A DNA stretch of 47,622 nt from an uncultured Lachnospiraceae bacterium (GCA_947648875.1 CANSPM010000030.1:1-47622); one strand, 5' to 3'. Shown: positions 28,516 to 36,264, numbered from the stretch's first letter. The notes: a model not told the origin generated them from the letters alone. Numbers and translations: made by a program.

Positions 28516-28544
28516 ATTATATCGCTACTTCTCCGATCAGGCAA
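28516..28544 (-). promoter_or_regulatory. Promoter of gdhA
   Basis: Minus strand TTGCCT (28544-28539), 17-bp spacer, TATAAT (28521-28516). The predicted start is near 28509, about 120 bases before the ATG. A 12-bp palindrome TATACATGTATA lies at 28609-28620, about 65 bases upstream of the -35. Confidence 0.75.
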
Positions 28545-28651
28545 CATGCTTTATCACGCTAAATTCGAGAAGTTTTCTTGACTTTTTTATACAATTTGCA
28601 CAAGAAATTATACATGTATACAATAGTCCCACTTCAGGAGCCCTCCGTATG

Positions 28652-29083
28652 TCAAAGATATTTTGTCAGACGTTCCACATTCTTCTCTTCAAAGGAAATC
28701 AGCTGCTGGGCCAACATGGTGGGTTTCTCGCCGGCTTCCTCATTGCGGTTCAGAATACGGTTCATATCCATAATGCCCTGATTGCTGTTTTTAATCAGCA
28801 TCTCCGCTATATGGCTGGTGCTGGTGTTCAACAGGGTATTGTAATGAATCGTTCCTGCCAACATCAGATTCTCCACATGACTCTCACGATAGGGCTCCGC
28901 CTTTGCCTGTAGCAGCTGCGACACAGCCTGATTGTGGATCTCCGAATATTTCAGAGACTGGCGGGACATCTGTCTGGCCAGGTCCTCATCATAAATCTTG
29001 TCGTTGATAATGTCCAGAGCCCGCATGGCCATCTCTGTATTTTTCTGAATTTCCTTATATACCGCAATTTCCTGTGATCTCAT
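28652..29083 (-). CDS. Conserved-looking all-helical protein of unknown function
   Basis: 143 aa, cytoplasmic by sequence (no signal or membrane helix). It is almost entirely helix-forming, with heptad-like segments such as SQEIAVYKEIQKNTEMAMRA, then YDEDLARQMSRQSLKYSEIH and HIAEMLIKNSNQGIMDMNRI. This suggests a helical bundle; a ferritin-like or spore-coat-associated bundle is possible, but no metal-binding pattern is clear to me. AGGAGG lies 7 bases before the ATG at 29083; the frame to 29206 is leader. A copy of the CGCTGCGCG spacer element stands 22 bases upstream. It is separated from the SH3 gene by a terminator, so it probably has its own promoter. Confidence 0.75.
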   Translation of the reverse strand: MRSQEIAVYKEIQKNTEMAMRALDIINDKIYDEDLARQMSRQSLKYSEIHNQAVSQLLQAKAEPYRESHVENLMLAGTIHYNTLLNTSTSHIAEMLIKNSNQGIMDMNRILNRNEEAGEKPTMLAQQLISFEEKNVERLTKYL

Positions 29084-29149
29084 ATCTGAACCTCCTGTCT
29101 GAATCGCTGCGCGCTGTTCCGTCTCCCGAAAGAATCCTCCCATATACGA

Positions 29150-29181
29150 TAAAAAGGATGCTATCCTGAGACAGCATCCTT
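29150..29181 (-). terminator. Terminator of the SH3-domain gene
   Basis: Minus strand AAGGATGCT, loop, AGCATCCTT form a 9-bp perfect stem followed by TTTAT. It lies about 40 bases after the SH3 gene stop. Confidence 0.88.
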
Positions 29182-29221
29182 CCTCTCCTAGTATATGGCA
29201 TAACATAAAATCTATACAAAA

Positions 29222-30439
29222 CTATTCCACATATTCTTCTTTCACATAGCCCACCTGGCCGTCATAGATAACCTTGCACCAGCCGTCCGCTCTCTCCAGC
29301 AAATCCAACTGATCCCCACCTGTGAGTACTCCCATTTTCGCCGAATCCTGACTGGGCGCAAGACGCACATTGATGTTGGTAGTGGCTGTCACCTGACCGA
29401 TCACCTGACTGTTGTCCGCCGTCTCCGCCACTCTTAAAAATTCCGACTTGATATATCCGTCCTTTCCCTCATACAGAATATGTGTCCAACCGTTCAGCAG
29501 CTGTTCCACGATGGGCACTTCCGTGCCACCGGATACCTTGCCGATCTTCTCCGCCTGTTCACTGTCAGAGATACGAACATTGACAGTGGTAGTGGCCGTT
29601 CCGGAAGTAGGCTGCGGCGCTGTCTGCTCTACGGGCTGCTCTCCCTCTCCGGCGCCTTCAAGCGAAGCTACCGTACCCTCCTGCGACGCCGGATCTTCCG
29701 CCCCGACATTCTGCGCGGCCAGAGTCTCTCCCGTGGTCTTTTTCACATCCGCCACCAACTCCTGCACATAGTAGAACAGATCCGCGTTGCTTAAAAAGAT
29801 TTCATTGCATTCCACGTTGGTCTGGTTATTTAACTCCACCACATCATCTTGTAGATTCATTTCCCGGATATACTCCAGTTCCTCGTCCGGCACCACTTCG
29901 TCCGTGTTCAGATACAGGCTGCCATCTTCATTGGTGCAGATATAGAAAGTATCCATGCCCGGAACTTCTTCCTCATACCCCGACACTGTCATATGAAAAT
30001 ACACATAGGCCAGATAGGAATTTTCCCTGGGACCAGGCTTGGTATATATTTCAATCAGCGGATAACTCTCCACATATTTCGCCATCTCCGGAATCCGGAT
30101 TTCCTCCGTCTCCTCCATATAGGTGGATATGCTTTTGATGGTATCCACATCCCCTGTGGCAAACGCGTTATAATAGGTAGCGATCAGAGAGTACAGCTCA
30201 CCGTCTGTGTTCTTCTCCATCGTAGCATTCTTCGGGTCCGCTTCCGGTTCAGGCGTCGGGGACGCTTCCGAAGGCATTTCTTCCGAAGTTGGCAGGGGCT
30301 GGGGCAATTCGTCCTCATTTCCCGCTTTCAAAGCCAGGGTCACGGTGGTGGCCACAGCGACAATCAGAATCACGGGAAATACCAGCTTGCCGTTTCTCAC
30401 GGCAAAATCCCGGACCTCTCTCAATCTATCCATTATCAT
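29222..30439 (-). CDS. Membrane-anchored protein with two bacterial SH3 domains
   Basis: 405 aa. A short cytoplasmic start, one transmembrane helix (KLVFPVILIVAVATTVTLAL, about 19-38) and a P/E-rich linker lead to an unrecognised extracytoplasmic domain (about 75-230). Then comes a low-complexity linker and two SH3b repeats: TTTVNVRISDSEQAEKIGKV...GYIKSEFL and TTNINVRLAPSQDSAKMGVL...GYVKEEYVE. SH3b modules of this type commonly bind cell-wall peptides. The middle domain (LIATYYNAFATGDVDTIKSI) resembles small scaffold domains of the NTF2-like kind; that is a guess. AAGGA lies 8 bases before the ATG. Its terminator at 29150 makes it a single-gene unit. Confidence 0.85.
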   Translation of the reverse strand: MIMDRLREVRDFAVRNGKLVFPVILIVAVATTVTLALKAGNEDELPQPLPTSEEMPSEASPTPEPEADPKNATMEKNTDGELYSLIATYYNAFATGDVDTIKSISTYMEETEEIRIPEMAKYVESYPLIEIYTKPGPRENSYLAYVYFHMTVSGYEEEVPGMDTFYICTNEDGSLYLNTDEVVPDEELEYIREMNLQDDVVELNNQTNVECNEIFLSNADLFYYVQELVADVKKTTGETLAAQNVGAEDPASQEGTVASLEGAGEGEQPVEQTAPQPTSGTATTTVNVRISDSEQAEKIGKVSGGTEVPIVEQLLNGWTHILYEGKDGYIKSEFLRVAETADNSQVIGQVTATTNINVRLAPSQDSAKMGVLTGGDQLDLLERADGWCKVIYDGQVGYVKEEYVE

Positions 30440-30460
30440 CTCTCAAATCCTTCCATCCGA

Positions 30461-30500
30461 TAAAAACAATAGAATCCACGCTCTGCGAGGATTCTATTGT
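30461..30500 (-). terminator. Terminator downstream of tRNA-Arg
   Basis: ACAATAGAATCC (30466-30477) and GGATTCTATTGT (30489-30500) form a perfect 12-bp stem with an 11-base loop. On the minus strand TTTTA follows directly. It ends the tRNA transcript before the SH3 gene. A degenerate relative lies at 20451-20485. Confidence 0.88.
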
Positions 30501-30526
30501 CAAGAACAAAATACCACACAAAAATA

Positions 30527-30646
30527 ATCAAGGTGATGTAAAGTGCGTCCGACAGGAATCGAACCTGCATTAAAGGCGTCGGAGGCCTTCGTTCTATCCA
30601 TTAGACTACGGACGCAAATGTTACAAATTTATTACATCACCTTGAT
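30527..30646. repeat. Perfect 15-bp inverted repeat enclosing tRNA-Arg
   Basis: ATCAAGGTGATGTAA (30527-30541) and TTACATCACCTTGAT (30632-30646) flank the tRNA at 2 and 16 bases. The tRNA promoter's predicted start falls within the 30632-30646 arm, so most of that arm would be transcribed as the 5' end. The opposite arm follows the tRNA 3' end. The precursor could therefore close into a stem holding the whole tRNA. Confidence 0.92.
30544..30615 (-). tRNA. tRNA-Arg, anticodon CCG
   Basis: 72 nt. The acceptor stem GCGTCCG pairs with CGGACGC, with discriminator A. The anticodon stem AAGGC/GCCTT encloses the loop CTCCGAC, giving anticodon CCG, which reads CGG. The T-arm contains GGTTCGATTCC. CCA is not encoded. 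It has its own promoter and terminator and is not part of a tRNA cluster here. Confidence 0.95.
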
Positions 30647-30647
30647 C

Positions 30648-30676
30648 ATAGTAACACAAAAAACTCCGTTTGTCTA
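30648..30676 (-). promoter_or_regulatory. Promoter of tRNA-Arg
   Basis: Minus strand TAGACA (30676-30671), 17-bp spacer, TACTAT (30653-30648). The predicted start is about 30642, within the inverted-repeat arm and some 27 bases before the tRNA. Confidence 0.72.
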
Positions 30677-30741
30677 TAACTTTTTGAAGGAAATTTTAAA
30701 ATTATCGAAAACTTTAGATTTATGAGGCCAAACCGCCGATT

Positions 30742-31647
30742 TTAAAGAACTTCCAAGACTTTTCCCGTCGCGTTATCATAGCGATACGCGTAATCAGACA
30801 AAACTTCTTCCTCCCGCAGCTGGCTTCTGTTGATATCCGCAATCATATCATGCAGACCTTCCCCAGAGCCTCTGCCGTCGTCAGGCAAAAGAATTACTTC
30901 GTGTATGGAACTTGGCAGAATATAAAAACTGCCCCTCAGACGCCTCGCGGCTTCCGCCAGGATTCCCGGATACAACATGGCTGCCGCCCCCTGACAGCGC
31001 TTCTCATTAGACAATACATGAAGGTATTTGCCGGACTCCTGCTGTAACTGCCGCAGCTCTTCCAGAGCCTCCTCCTCCAGTATCCCTTTCAGCGCGTGAT
31101 CCATACTGCATAGCCGGGCCGGCATCAACCAGGGGGTATTGCGCTCCGCCAACTGCATCAGTTCGCTATGGCATGTCTTCCACATCGCCACATGGTTATT
31201 GTGAATCAGGATCATTCCCGCTCCCAGCTCGGGATGTTCATAGCTGTAGCAGAAGCAGATGGAAAGATCCAAAAAATCCACATGGGGAATGTCGGCCAGC
31301 AGATCCGCATTCTTCTCACGGTTCACCAGACGATAGACAATCCGGTCTCTTACCTTCTCAAAGTCACGGAAAAAGTCCATATTCACTTTGTTCCTGGGCA
31401 GCCCTCTGACATAGGCCTCCAGAATCTTCCTGACGATATATTCTATGTCCATACCGTCCTCCAACATATCAAAGAAGCCGTCCAGATAAATTGTCGGTGA
31501 TACATTCTGTCCCTTGCGCAGAATCGTCATGCCGTGCAGCAGCACATTATTGTTCTTCCTGACCTCCTGCACATGTACGCTGGCATCCGCCCCCGCAATC
31601 TCCTGCACTTTTATCGTCACTGTATCCATAAATGTTTCTAATTTCAT
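30742..31647 (-). CDS. DUF5688 family protein
   Basis: 301 aa, cytoplasmic, of unknown function. I recognise the pattern of the DUF5688 proteins that are numerous in Lachnospiraceae. It has an N-terminal region with KNNNVLLHGMTILRKGQNVS and PTIYLDGFFDMLEDG, a central FLDLSICFCYSYEHPELGAG, IHNNHVAMW, and a C-terminal FYILPSSIHEVILLPDDG followed by IADINRSQLREEEVLSDYAY. The C-terminal serine/histidine-containing segment is characteristic. GGAGG lies 7 bases before the ATG. A short copy of the dispersed spacer element (31665-31699) stands just upstream, between this gene and the efp terminator, so promoter and regulation are unclear. Confidence 0.82.
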   Translation of the reverse strand: MKLETFMDTVTIKVQEIAGADASVHVQEVRKNNNVLLHGMTILRKGQNVSPTIYLDGFFDMLEDGMDIEYIVRKILEAYVRGLPRNKVNMDFFRDFEKVRDRIVYRLVNREKNADLLADIPHVDFLDLSICFCYSYEHPELGAGMILIHNNHVAMWKTCHSELMQLAERNTPWLMPARLCSMDHALKGILEEEALEELRQLQQESGKYLHVLSNEKRCQGAAAMLYPGILAEAARRLRGSFYILPSSIHEVILLPDDGRGSGEGLHDMIADINRSQLREEEVLSDYAYRYDNATGKVLEVL

Positions 31648-31664
31648 AATTGTCCTCCTAATTT

Positions 31665-31699
31665 GCCGCTCAATGGCTCTAAAGGGTAATGTCCCTGTG
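31665..31699 (-). repeat. Short copy of the dispersed spacer element upstream of the DUF5688 gene
   Basis: On the minus strand it reads AGGGACATTACCCTTTAGAG, then CCATTGAGCGG, ending a few bases before AGGAGG. It matches the right-hand part of the 115-bp unit at 5218. The small AGGG...CCCT inverted repeat is preserved. Confidence 0.75.
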
Positions 31700-31740
31700 G
31701 ACAGAACGGCGCTGAACGCGCCGCTCTTTTCTGCAACACA

Positions 31741-31767
31741 AAAAGAGAATGGAAAACTCCATTCTCT
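31741..31767 (-). terminator. Terminator of efp
   Basis: Minus strand AGAGAATGGA, loop GTTT, TCCATTCTCT, then TTTTG. A perfect 10-bp stem, 27 bases after the efp stop. Confidence 0.92.
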
Positions 31768-31793
31768 TACAAGCGGTTATGAGTCGATATAGA

Positions 31794-32351
31794 TTATACT
31801 CTGGACAAATATTCTCCGGTTCTGGTGTCAATCTTGATCTTGTCCCCCCGGTCAACAAACAGAGGTACATTCACACTGGCACCAGTCTCCACTACCGCAG
31901 GCTTGGTGGCGCCGGTAGCGGTGTCTCCCTTAAAGCCGGGTTCCGTATCGGTAATCTCCAATTCGACAAACAGAGGAGGCTCCACGGAAAATACCTTTCC
32001 GTTGTGAGAACATACCTTGCACATCTCATTTTCCTTCACAAACCGCAGAGCATCTCCCACTGTCTCCCCGTTCAGCGCAACCTGGTCGTAAGTCTCTGTG
32101 TCCATGAAATTGTACAGATCACCATCAGAGTATAAATACTGCATATCTTTTCTGTCAATGCGAGCCTGGGGGCATTTCTCAGTGGGCCTGAAAGTTTTCT
32201 CCACCACACCGCCGCTGATCACGTTCTTCAGCTTGGTCCTGACAAATGCCGCACCCTTGCCGGGTTTTACATGCTGGAATTCAATAATCTGGTATATATT
32301 ATTATCAAGTTCAATAGTAATACCATTCCTGAAATCACCTGCAGAAATCAT
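31794..32351 (-). CDS. efp: Elongation factor P
   Basis: 185 aa, full length. EF-P binds stalled ribosomes and promotes peptide bond formation at polyproline stretches. Three beta-barrel domains are readable: the N-terminal KOW-like domain with [17 protein letters not shown] (Lys in the loop tip), the central OB domain ([20 protein letters not shown]) and the C-terminal [20 protein letters not shown]. The KPGKGAAF tip lysine is the site modified in some bacteria; no EpmA-type enzyme is in the window. GGAGG lies 9 bases before the ATG. It follows aroQ by 114 bases and ends at a strong terminator, so it may be the last gene of the aro operon. Confidence 0.97.
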   Translation of the reverse strand: MISAGDFRNGITIELDNNIYQIIEFQHVKPGKGAAFVRTKLKNVISGGVVEKTFRPTEKCPQARIDRKDMQYLYSDGDLYNFMDTETYDQVALNGETVGDALRFVKENEMCKVCSHNGKVFSVEPPLFVELEITDTEPGFKGDTATGATKPAVVETGASVNVPLFVDRGDKIKIDTRTGEYLSRV

Positions 32352-32465
32352 AATAAACTTCCTCCGTATTCAATCACATTATAATTCTTTTTGATTGTAT
32401 AATAAAAACCGGCATTTTTCAACTGTTTTTTTCTAAAATATCCGTAAATCCTAAAAATACTCATA

Positions 32466-32906
32466 TTACACCGGATTGGGAGCATTTGCCACAAAGTCGA
32501 TGGCTTCCAGATATCCCGCCAGCCCTTTTCCATAGATCTGTTTCTGACACACAGGCGCCGTGACAGACACCTTGCGAAATTCCTCTCTCTGTGTGATATC
32601 TGAAATATGGATCTCCGCCTTGGGTACCGTAATGCTGGCCAGAGCGTCCCGGATGGCATAACTGTAGTGGGTATAAGCCCCGGGATTGATGACAATGCCC
32701 TCCGTACCGTCAAAATAGGCCTCCTGTATCCTGTCGATAATCGCTCCCTCATGATTATTCTGAAACACCGTGATCTCATGGCTGTCTTCCTGCCCCTTCT
32801 GCATAATCATACGTTCCAGATGGGCATAATCCTGGGTTCCATACACACTTTTTTCCCGAATCCCCAGGAAATTGATATTGGGACCGTTTATCACTAAAAT
32901 CTTCAT
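32466..32906 (-). CDS. aroQ: 3-dehydroquinate dehydratase, type II
   Basis: Third step of the shikimate pathway, dehydrating 3-dehydroquinate. It is 146 aa, the usual size of the dodecameric type II enzyme. Motifs are NGPNINFLG at the N-terminus, the active-site Tyr in SVYGTQDY, NPGAYTHYSYAIRDAL, the catalytic His in AEIHISDITQREEFR and the C-terminal GLAGYLEAIDF. AGGAGG lies 6 bases before the ATG. It follows aroK across a 148-base spacer with two partial copies of the dispersed element. Its upstream neighbours aroK and aroE act in the same pathway. Confidence 0.96.
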   Translation of the reverse strand: MKILVINGPNINFLGIREKSVYGTQDYAHLERMIMQKGQEDSHEITVFQNNHEGAIIDRIQEAYFDGTEGIVINPGAYTHYSYAIRDALASITVPKAEIHISDITQREEFRKVSVTAPVCQKQIYGKGLAGYLEAIDFVANAPNPV

Positions 32907-32926
32907 AACTTGCCTCCTAATTAAAT

Positions 32927-33020
32927 CGCTGGGCGCTGGCCCTACAGGGCATAGTCCCTTTCATTCGCCTTCGAAAATTTTCCTTCGCTGTGCGATGGTT
33001 CTAAAGAGCATAGTCCCTTG
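32927..33020 (-). repeat. Two partial copies of the dispersed spacer element between aroK and aroQ
   Basis: Copies begin at 32927 (CGCTGGGCGCTGGCCCTACA) and 32986 (CGCTGTGCGATGGTTCTAAA), 59 bp apart. Both share the order CGCTG, GGCYCT/GGTTCT, a small CCCT...AGGG-like inverted repeat and TAGTCCCTT with the unit at 5218. The first ends directly upstream of the aroQ ribosome binding site. Confidence 0.8.
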
Positions 33021-33054
33021 GGAGCACCCATATGAGAGGAATCCCGGATGTCTG

Positions 33055-33576
33055 TCACATGACGAATCCCGCTATTCGCTCCGACACCTGATCCACTGTC
33101 ATGTCATCCACATCCAGTACCAGGTCCGCCGTCTCCATGTATGCTTTCTCACGCTCCGCCATCATCTTTCCGATTTTCTCCAGGGGATCTCCTCCCTGCA
33201 AAAGCGGCCTGGAAACGTCTTCCCTGAGCCTCTCATATACAGTCTCGGGCCTGGCGCGCAGGTACACCACCATCCCCATCTTTCTCAGCAGAGGGCGGTT
33301 GACAGCCCTGACCGGCGTGCCGCCGCCCACCGAATAGACTCTCTGTCCCTTTCTCTCCGCCAGCTTTTCCAAAAGCAGAGTCTCCATCTGCCGAAATGCT
33401 TCCTCGCCCTCCTGAGCAAAAATATCGCGAATGCTTTTCCCGGCTCTGGCCTCTATCAGCTTGTCCGTATCCTCCAGGGCATACCGCAGCTGATAGGACA
33501 GCCGGATACCAACGGTAGATTTGCCGCTGCCCATAAATCCAATCAACACCACATTTCCGCCCGGCTCTTTTCCCAT
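33055..33576 (-). CDS. aroK: Shikimate kinase
   Basis: Phosphorylates shikimate at O3 using ATP. It is about 173 aa when started at MGKEPGGNVVLIGFMG (ATG at 33576, GAGGGG about 6 bases upstream); the frame extends to 33606 without better support. The Walker A is GFMGSGKSTVG, the shikimate-binding Asp lies in LEDTDKLIEARAGKSI, and VYSVGGGTPVRA and the lid region RARPETVYERLREDVSRPLL follow. It is 74 bases downstream of aroE, within the run yqeG, aroE, aroK, aroQ. Confidence 0.95.
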   Translation of the reverse strand: MGKEPGGNVVLIGFMGSGKSTVGIRLSYQLRYALEDTDKLIEARAGKSIRDIFAQEGEEAFRQMETLLLEKLAERKGQRVYSVGGGTPVRAVNRPLLRKMGMVVYLRARPETVYERLREDVSRPLLQGGDPLEKIGKMMAEREKAYMETADLVLDVDDMTVDQVSERIAGFVM

Positions 33577-33650
33577 CTTTATCCCCTCACTCCTTGCTTC
33601 CTGCACAGCCCTTCGCCACAGGTGCCGTCATAAAAATTCCGCCGCCCGGC

Positions 33651-34514
33651 TTAAAGAGCCTGCGCCATCATCCGGCACAGCTCGTCCGCCGTGCCTTGGC
33701 TGATATGGGTTCCCGTCCAGAGTTCAAAGGCGATAACCCCCTGGTACACCAGCATCCTGGCCCCGTTATAGGCACGTCCCCCGCCGCTTTCCGTCAGTTT
33801 CATAAAACGAGTTACACCCGGGTTAAAAATCAGATCATAGCCGATTTCCACACGGCGGTAAAACGCCGGGTCTTCCACAGGCACATCCTCCCTATGAGGA
33901 TGCATGCCCGCGCTGGTAGCCTGCACCACCAGCCAGTCCTCCCCCGGTATTTGTCCGTAATCCTCCAACGCGTATGCCCGGGCAAAAGGCCTGCCTGCCA
34001 TTCTGTTGACTTCCTGCGCCACCGCCCGGGCCTTGTCCCGTGTACGGTTTAAGAGATGTACTCCGGCGGCCCCCTTCTCCAGCAGCATAACAGCCACCGC
34101 CCGGGCTACGCCTCCGGCCCCCAGAATCACCACTTCCCGTCCCGCGATCTCCACGCCATCCTGCTTCATGGCCCTGTATAATCCGGGCATGTCCGTGTTA
34201 TAGCCCTTATAGCCCCCCTGACAGCGCACCAGCGTGTTCACCGCCCCAATCCGCTCCGCCAGCGGGTCAATCTCCGTCAGATGAGCGATCACATCGCTTT
34301 TGTAGGGAACCGTCACATTCAGCCCCAGAAAATCCAGCGCCAGCGCCCCCCGCACTGCCGCCCCCAGATCCCCCGCCGCCACCGGGAAGGGCAGATAGAC
34401 CAGATTCTGCCCTGTAGCCTGGGCCATATGGTTCTGGATCAGCGGGGACAGGGTATGGGCCACCGGATGGCCGATGAGTCCGCAGGTCCTGGTATGTCCG
34501 TCTGGTGTGTGCAT
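33651..34514 (-). CDS. aroE: Shikimate dehydrogenase
   Basis: Reduces 3-dehydroshikimate with NADPH. It is about 287 aa. The substrate-binding stretch is GLIGHPVAHTLSPLIQN, the catalytic lysine is in NVTVPYKSDV, GYNTDMPGLYRAM follows, and the nucleotide fold begins GAGGVARAVAVMLLEKGA. The C-terminal GARMLVYQGVIAFELWTG is typical. I prefer the ATG at 34514 (MHTPDGHTRTCGL), with GAGG 8 bases upstream, over a GTG at 34523. The gene starts 15 bases after the yqeG stop, so the two are certainly cotranscribed. Confidence 0.95.
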   Translation of the reverse strand: MHTPDGHTRTCGLIGHPVAHTLSPLIQNHMAQATGQNLVYLPFPVAAGDLGAAVRGALALDFLGLNVTVPYKSDVIAHLTEIDPLAERIGAVNTLVRCQGGYKGYNTDMPGLYRAMKQDGVEIAGREVVILGAGGVARAVAVMLLEKGAAGVHLLNRTRDKARAVAQEVNRMAGRPFARAYALEDYGQIPGEDWLVVQATSAGMHPHREDVPVEDPAFYRRVEIGYDLIFNPGVTRFMKLTESGGGRAYNGARMLVYQGVIAFELWTGTHISQGTADELCRMMAQAL

Positions 34515-34529
34515 ATTCGCCACCTCGCA

Positions 34530-35036
34530 TTACTTTCTGTCTGCATTTTTTTTATGGTAAAAATAGAGGACAATCCGCTCCAGCTTCCTCTTCAACACAA
34601 TCTGGATCTCCTCCCTGGGATGGATGGGGCGGGTAAGGTAACTGGTAATCCCCAGCTTTCTGGCCCCCCAGACATCCGTAAACAGCTGATCCCCCACAAA
34701 AAGGGTGTTGGAAGGGTCCGTCCCCATCTGCTCCATAGCTTTAAGATACCCCTCTCTGCCCGGTTTACCTGCCTTGTGGCGGTACGGCGAGTCCACCTGC
34801 CCCGCAAAACTTTTCACCCTGGGTTCCTTGTTGTTGGACAGCAACAATGTGGCATAACCCATCTCGTGAAGCCGTAAAAATAATGCCACCGCGCGTTCAT
34901 CCGCCGGAGCGCCATGAGGCACAAGCGTGTTGTCGATATCGAAAATTATGCCCCGATAGCCCTTCTGATACAGCCTCTGGTAATCAATTTCATAGGCGCT
35001 CTCCGCCTCATAATCCGGGTAAAATCTCTTTAACAT
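34530..35036 (-). CDS. yqeG: YqeG family HAD-type phosphatase
   Basis: About 168 aa, HAD superfamily subclass IIIA. The N-terminus MLKRFYPDYEAESAYEIDY is typical of YqeG. The nucleophile motif is IIFDIDNTLVPHG, motif II is LLLSNNKE, and motif IV is LFVGDQLFTDVWGAR. The physiological substrate is unknown; mitochondrial relatives act on phosphatidylglycerophosphate. I chose the ATG at 35036, with AAGGA 8 bases upstream; the one at 35066 lacks a ribosome binding site. In many Firmicutes yqeG sits beside aroE (with yqeH), as here, where aroE follows after 15 bases. Confidence 0.93.
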   Translation of the reverse strand: MLKRFYPDYEAESAYEIDYQRLYQKGYRGIIFDIDNTLVPHGAPADERAVALFLRLHEMGYATLLLSNNKEPRVKSFAGQVDSPYRHKAGKPGREGYLKAMEQMGTDPSNTLFVGDQLFTDVWGARKLGITSYLTRPIHPREEIQIVLKRKLERIVLYFYHKKNADRK

Positions 35037-35080
35037 GGCAAAAATCCTTACATCCTGCCTGTACATTGTAAGACAGGCCG

Positions 35081-35530
35081 TTATTCCAGCACCTTTTTCA
35101 ACTCGTCCATAAAGGTATTGACATCCTTAAACTCTCTGTACACGGAAGCAAAGCGCACATAGGCCACCGCATCCAGATCCTTTAGTTTATTCATTACCAG
35201 CTCTCCGATGACCTGGCTGGATATCTCTTTTTCCTCCCGGTTGGAGATCTCATTCTCCACCTCATCCACCAGACCGGTGATGGCCTGGACGCTGACAGGG
35301 CGCTTATGACAAGCCCGCAACACTCCTCCTTCAATTTTGGAACGGTCATAGGTTTCCCGATTGTCATCCTTCTTTATAATAATAAGTGGAATGGTCTCCA
35401 CCTTCTCATAGGTGGTAAATCTCTTCCCGCATTCGTCGCACACCCGGCGCCGTCTGATGGAATTGTTGTCCTCCGCCGGTCGGGAGTCAATTACACGAGT
35501 GTTGTCATGGCTGCAAAATGGACATTTCAT
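35081..35530 (-). CDS. nrdR: Transcriptional repressor NrdR
   Basis: 149 aa. It represses ribonucleotide reductase genes in response to ATP/dATP. The N-terminal zinc ribbon MKCPFCSHDNTRVIDSRPA...CDECGKRF is followed by an ATP-cone domain (IIKKDDNRETYDRSKIEGGV and NRLLY-like VAYVRFASVYREFKDV). The ATG at 35530 has AAGGAG 7 bases upstream; the frame continues to 35743 without support. It lies 228 bases downstream of ylmC and 44 bases upstream of yqeG, so transcription may run from ylmC or an internal promoter through nrdR into the aro genes. Confidence 0.96.
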   Translation of the reverse strand: MKCPFCSHDNTRVIDSRPAEDNNSIRRRRVCDECGKRFTTYEKVETIPLIIIKKDDNRETYDRSKIEGGVLRACHKRPVSVQAITGLVDEVENEISNREEKEISSQVIGELVMNKLKDLDAVAYVRFASVYREFKDVNTFMDELKKVLE

Positions 35531-35758
35531 TTCCGTTCTCCTTATTCCTGGCAGCAGGAAATCCAAATAAAATTCTCCGCCGCATTGTATTTCGCAGCTT
35601 CCCTGTCCGCGCATCGGGCAAGGGGCCAATAGTAAGAAGCACCGATACTTCCATATCTGATACCCCGATCCGCAGTCCAAAGACCTGCTGTTTAGCTGCC
35701 GCGCATCCGCCAATGCAAATGCGTTGAAGTCAAATCTTTGCATTATATTATAAGATAC

Positions 35759-35992
35759 TTAGCAGTTAATGTCAACAAGAATAATGTCCGGCCCGATCTG
35801 TCGAATATCCTTGTAGGGAATCGTCACCTCAAAATCCGGCTTGAAAATGCACAGAATCTTGCTCCCATCCGTGACCATAATCTTACAGATACAGCCGCTG
35901 CACTCGTCAAATTCAAAGTCTGTCACCTTTCCCAGCCTGCGGCAGTCCCTGATATTGATTACTTCCTTTTCTTTAAAGTCCGAAAAAAGCAT
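35759..35992 (-). CDS. YlmC/YmxH family sporulation protein
   Basis: 77 aa, PRC-barrel fold, common near sigE/sigG in Clostridia and Bacilli; its function is not known. The sequence MLFSDFKEKEVINIRDCRRL...GKVTDFEFDECSG, then the IPYKDIRQIGPDIILVD end are typical. AGGTGA lies 6 bases before the ATG. Its 5' end faces sigG, which is on the opposite strand; elsewhere these genes are collinear. Promoter elements in the 287 bases between them could serve both directions. Confidence 0.88.
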   Translation of the reverse strand: MLFSDFKEKEVINIRDCRRLGKVTDFEFDECSGCICKIMVTDGSKILCIFKPDFEVTIPYKDIRQIGPDIILVDINC

Positions 35993-36020
35993 GATGGCTC
36001 ACCTCACAGTTCTTTCCTTA

Positions 36021-36209
36021 TTATATGCCGTATAAAACGGTGTGTTCCTCTTTTACTTTTCCTGATTTTGCAGAATATCTGCCGCCGCCTTTGTAAATAC
36101 TACCAGCATAAGCCTTTACACCGGATAAAGCAGAATGCTGCAAAGATATTTTCTCAGCGGCTGCCTTCTCAAAATCCGAAGCAATCGTCGGCTGTACTGT
36201 GGGCGTCAA
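36021..36209 (-). CDS. Doubtful 62-codon reading frame between ylmC and sigG
   Basis: TTG start without a ribosome binding site. The stretch ALSGVKAYAGSIYKGGG reminds me of short repetitive Lachnospiraceae proteins (DUF6783-like) that may themselves be translated non-coding repeats. I list it only because it is the one thing of note in this intergenic segment. It is more likely a relic or a non-coding repeat than a gene. Confidence 0.2.
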   Translation of the reverse strand: MTPTVQPTIASDFEKAAAEKISLQHSALSGVKAYAGSIYKGGGRYSAKSGKVKEEHTVLYGI

Positions 36210-36264
36210 TTGTTCTGCGGGATCAGATTAGGGTAAGGCAGGCGAGGAACTTAGACAGAAAGGC

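Noticed and set aside
28596..28624. A promoter-like TTGCAC, 17 bp, TACAAT on the plus strand
   Set aside because: It would only transcribe antisense into the helical-protein gene and has no gene to serve; A+T-rich sequence makes chance matches likely.
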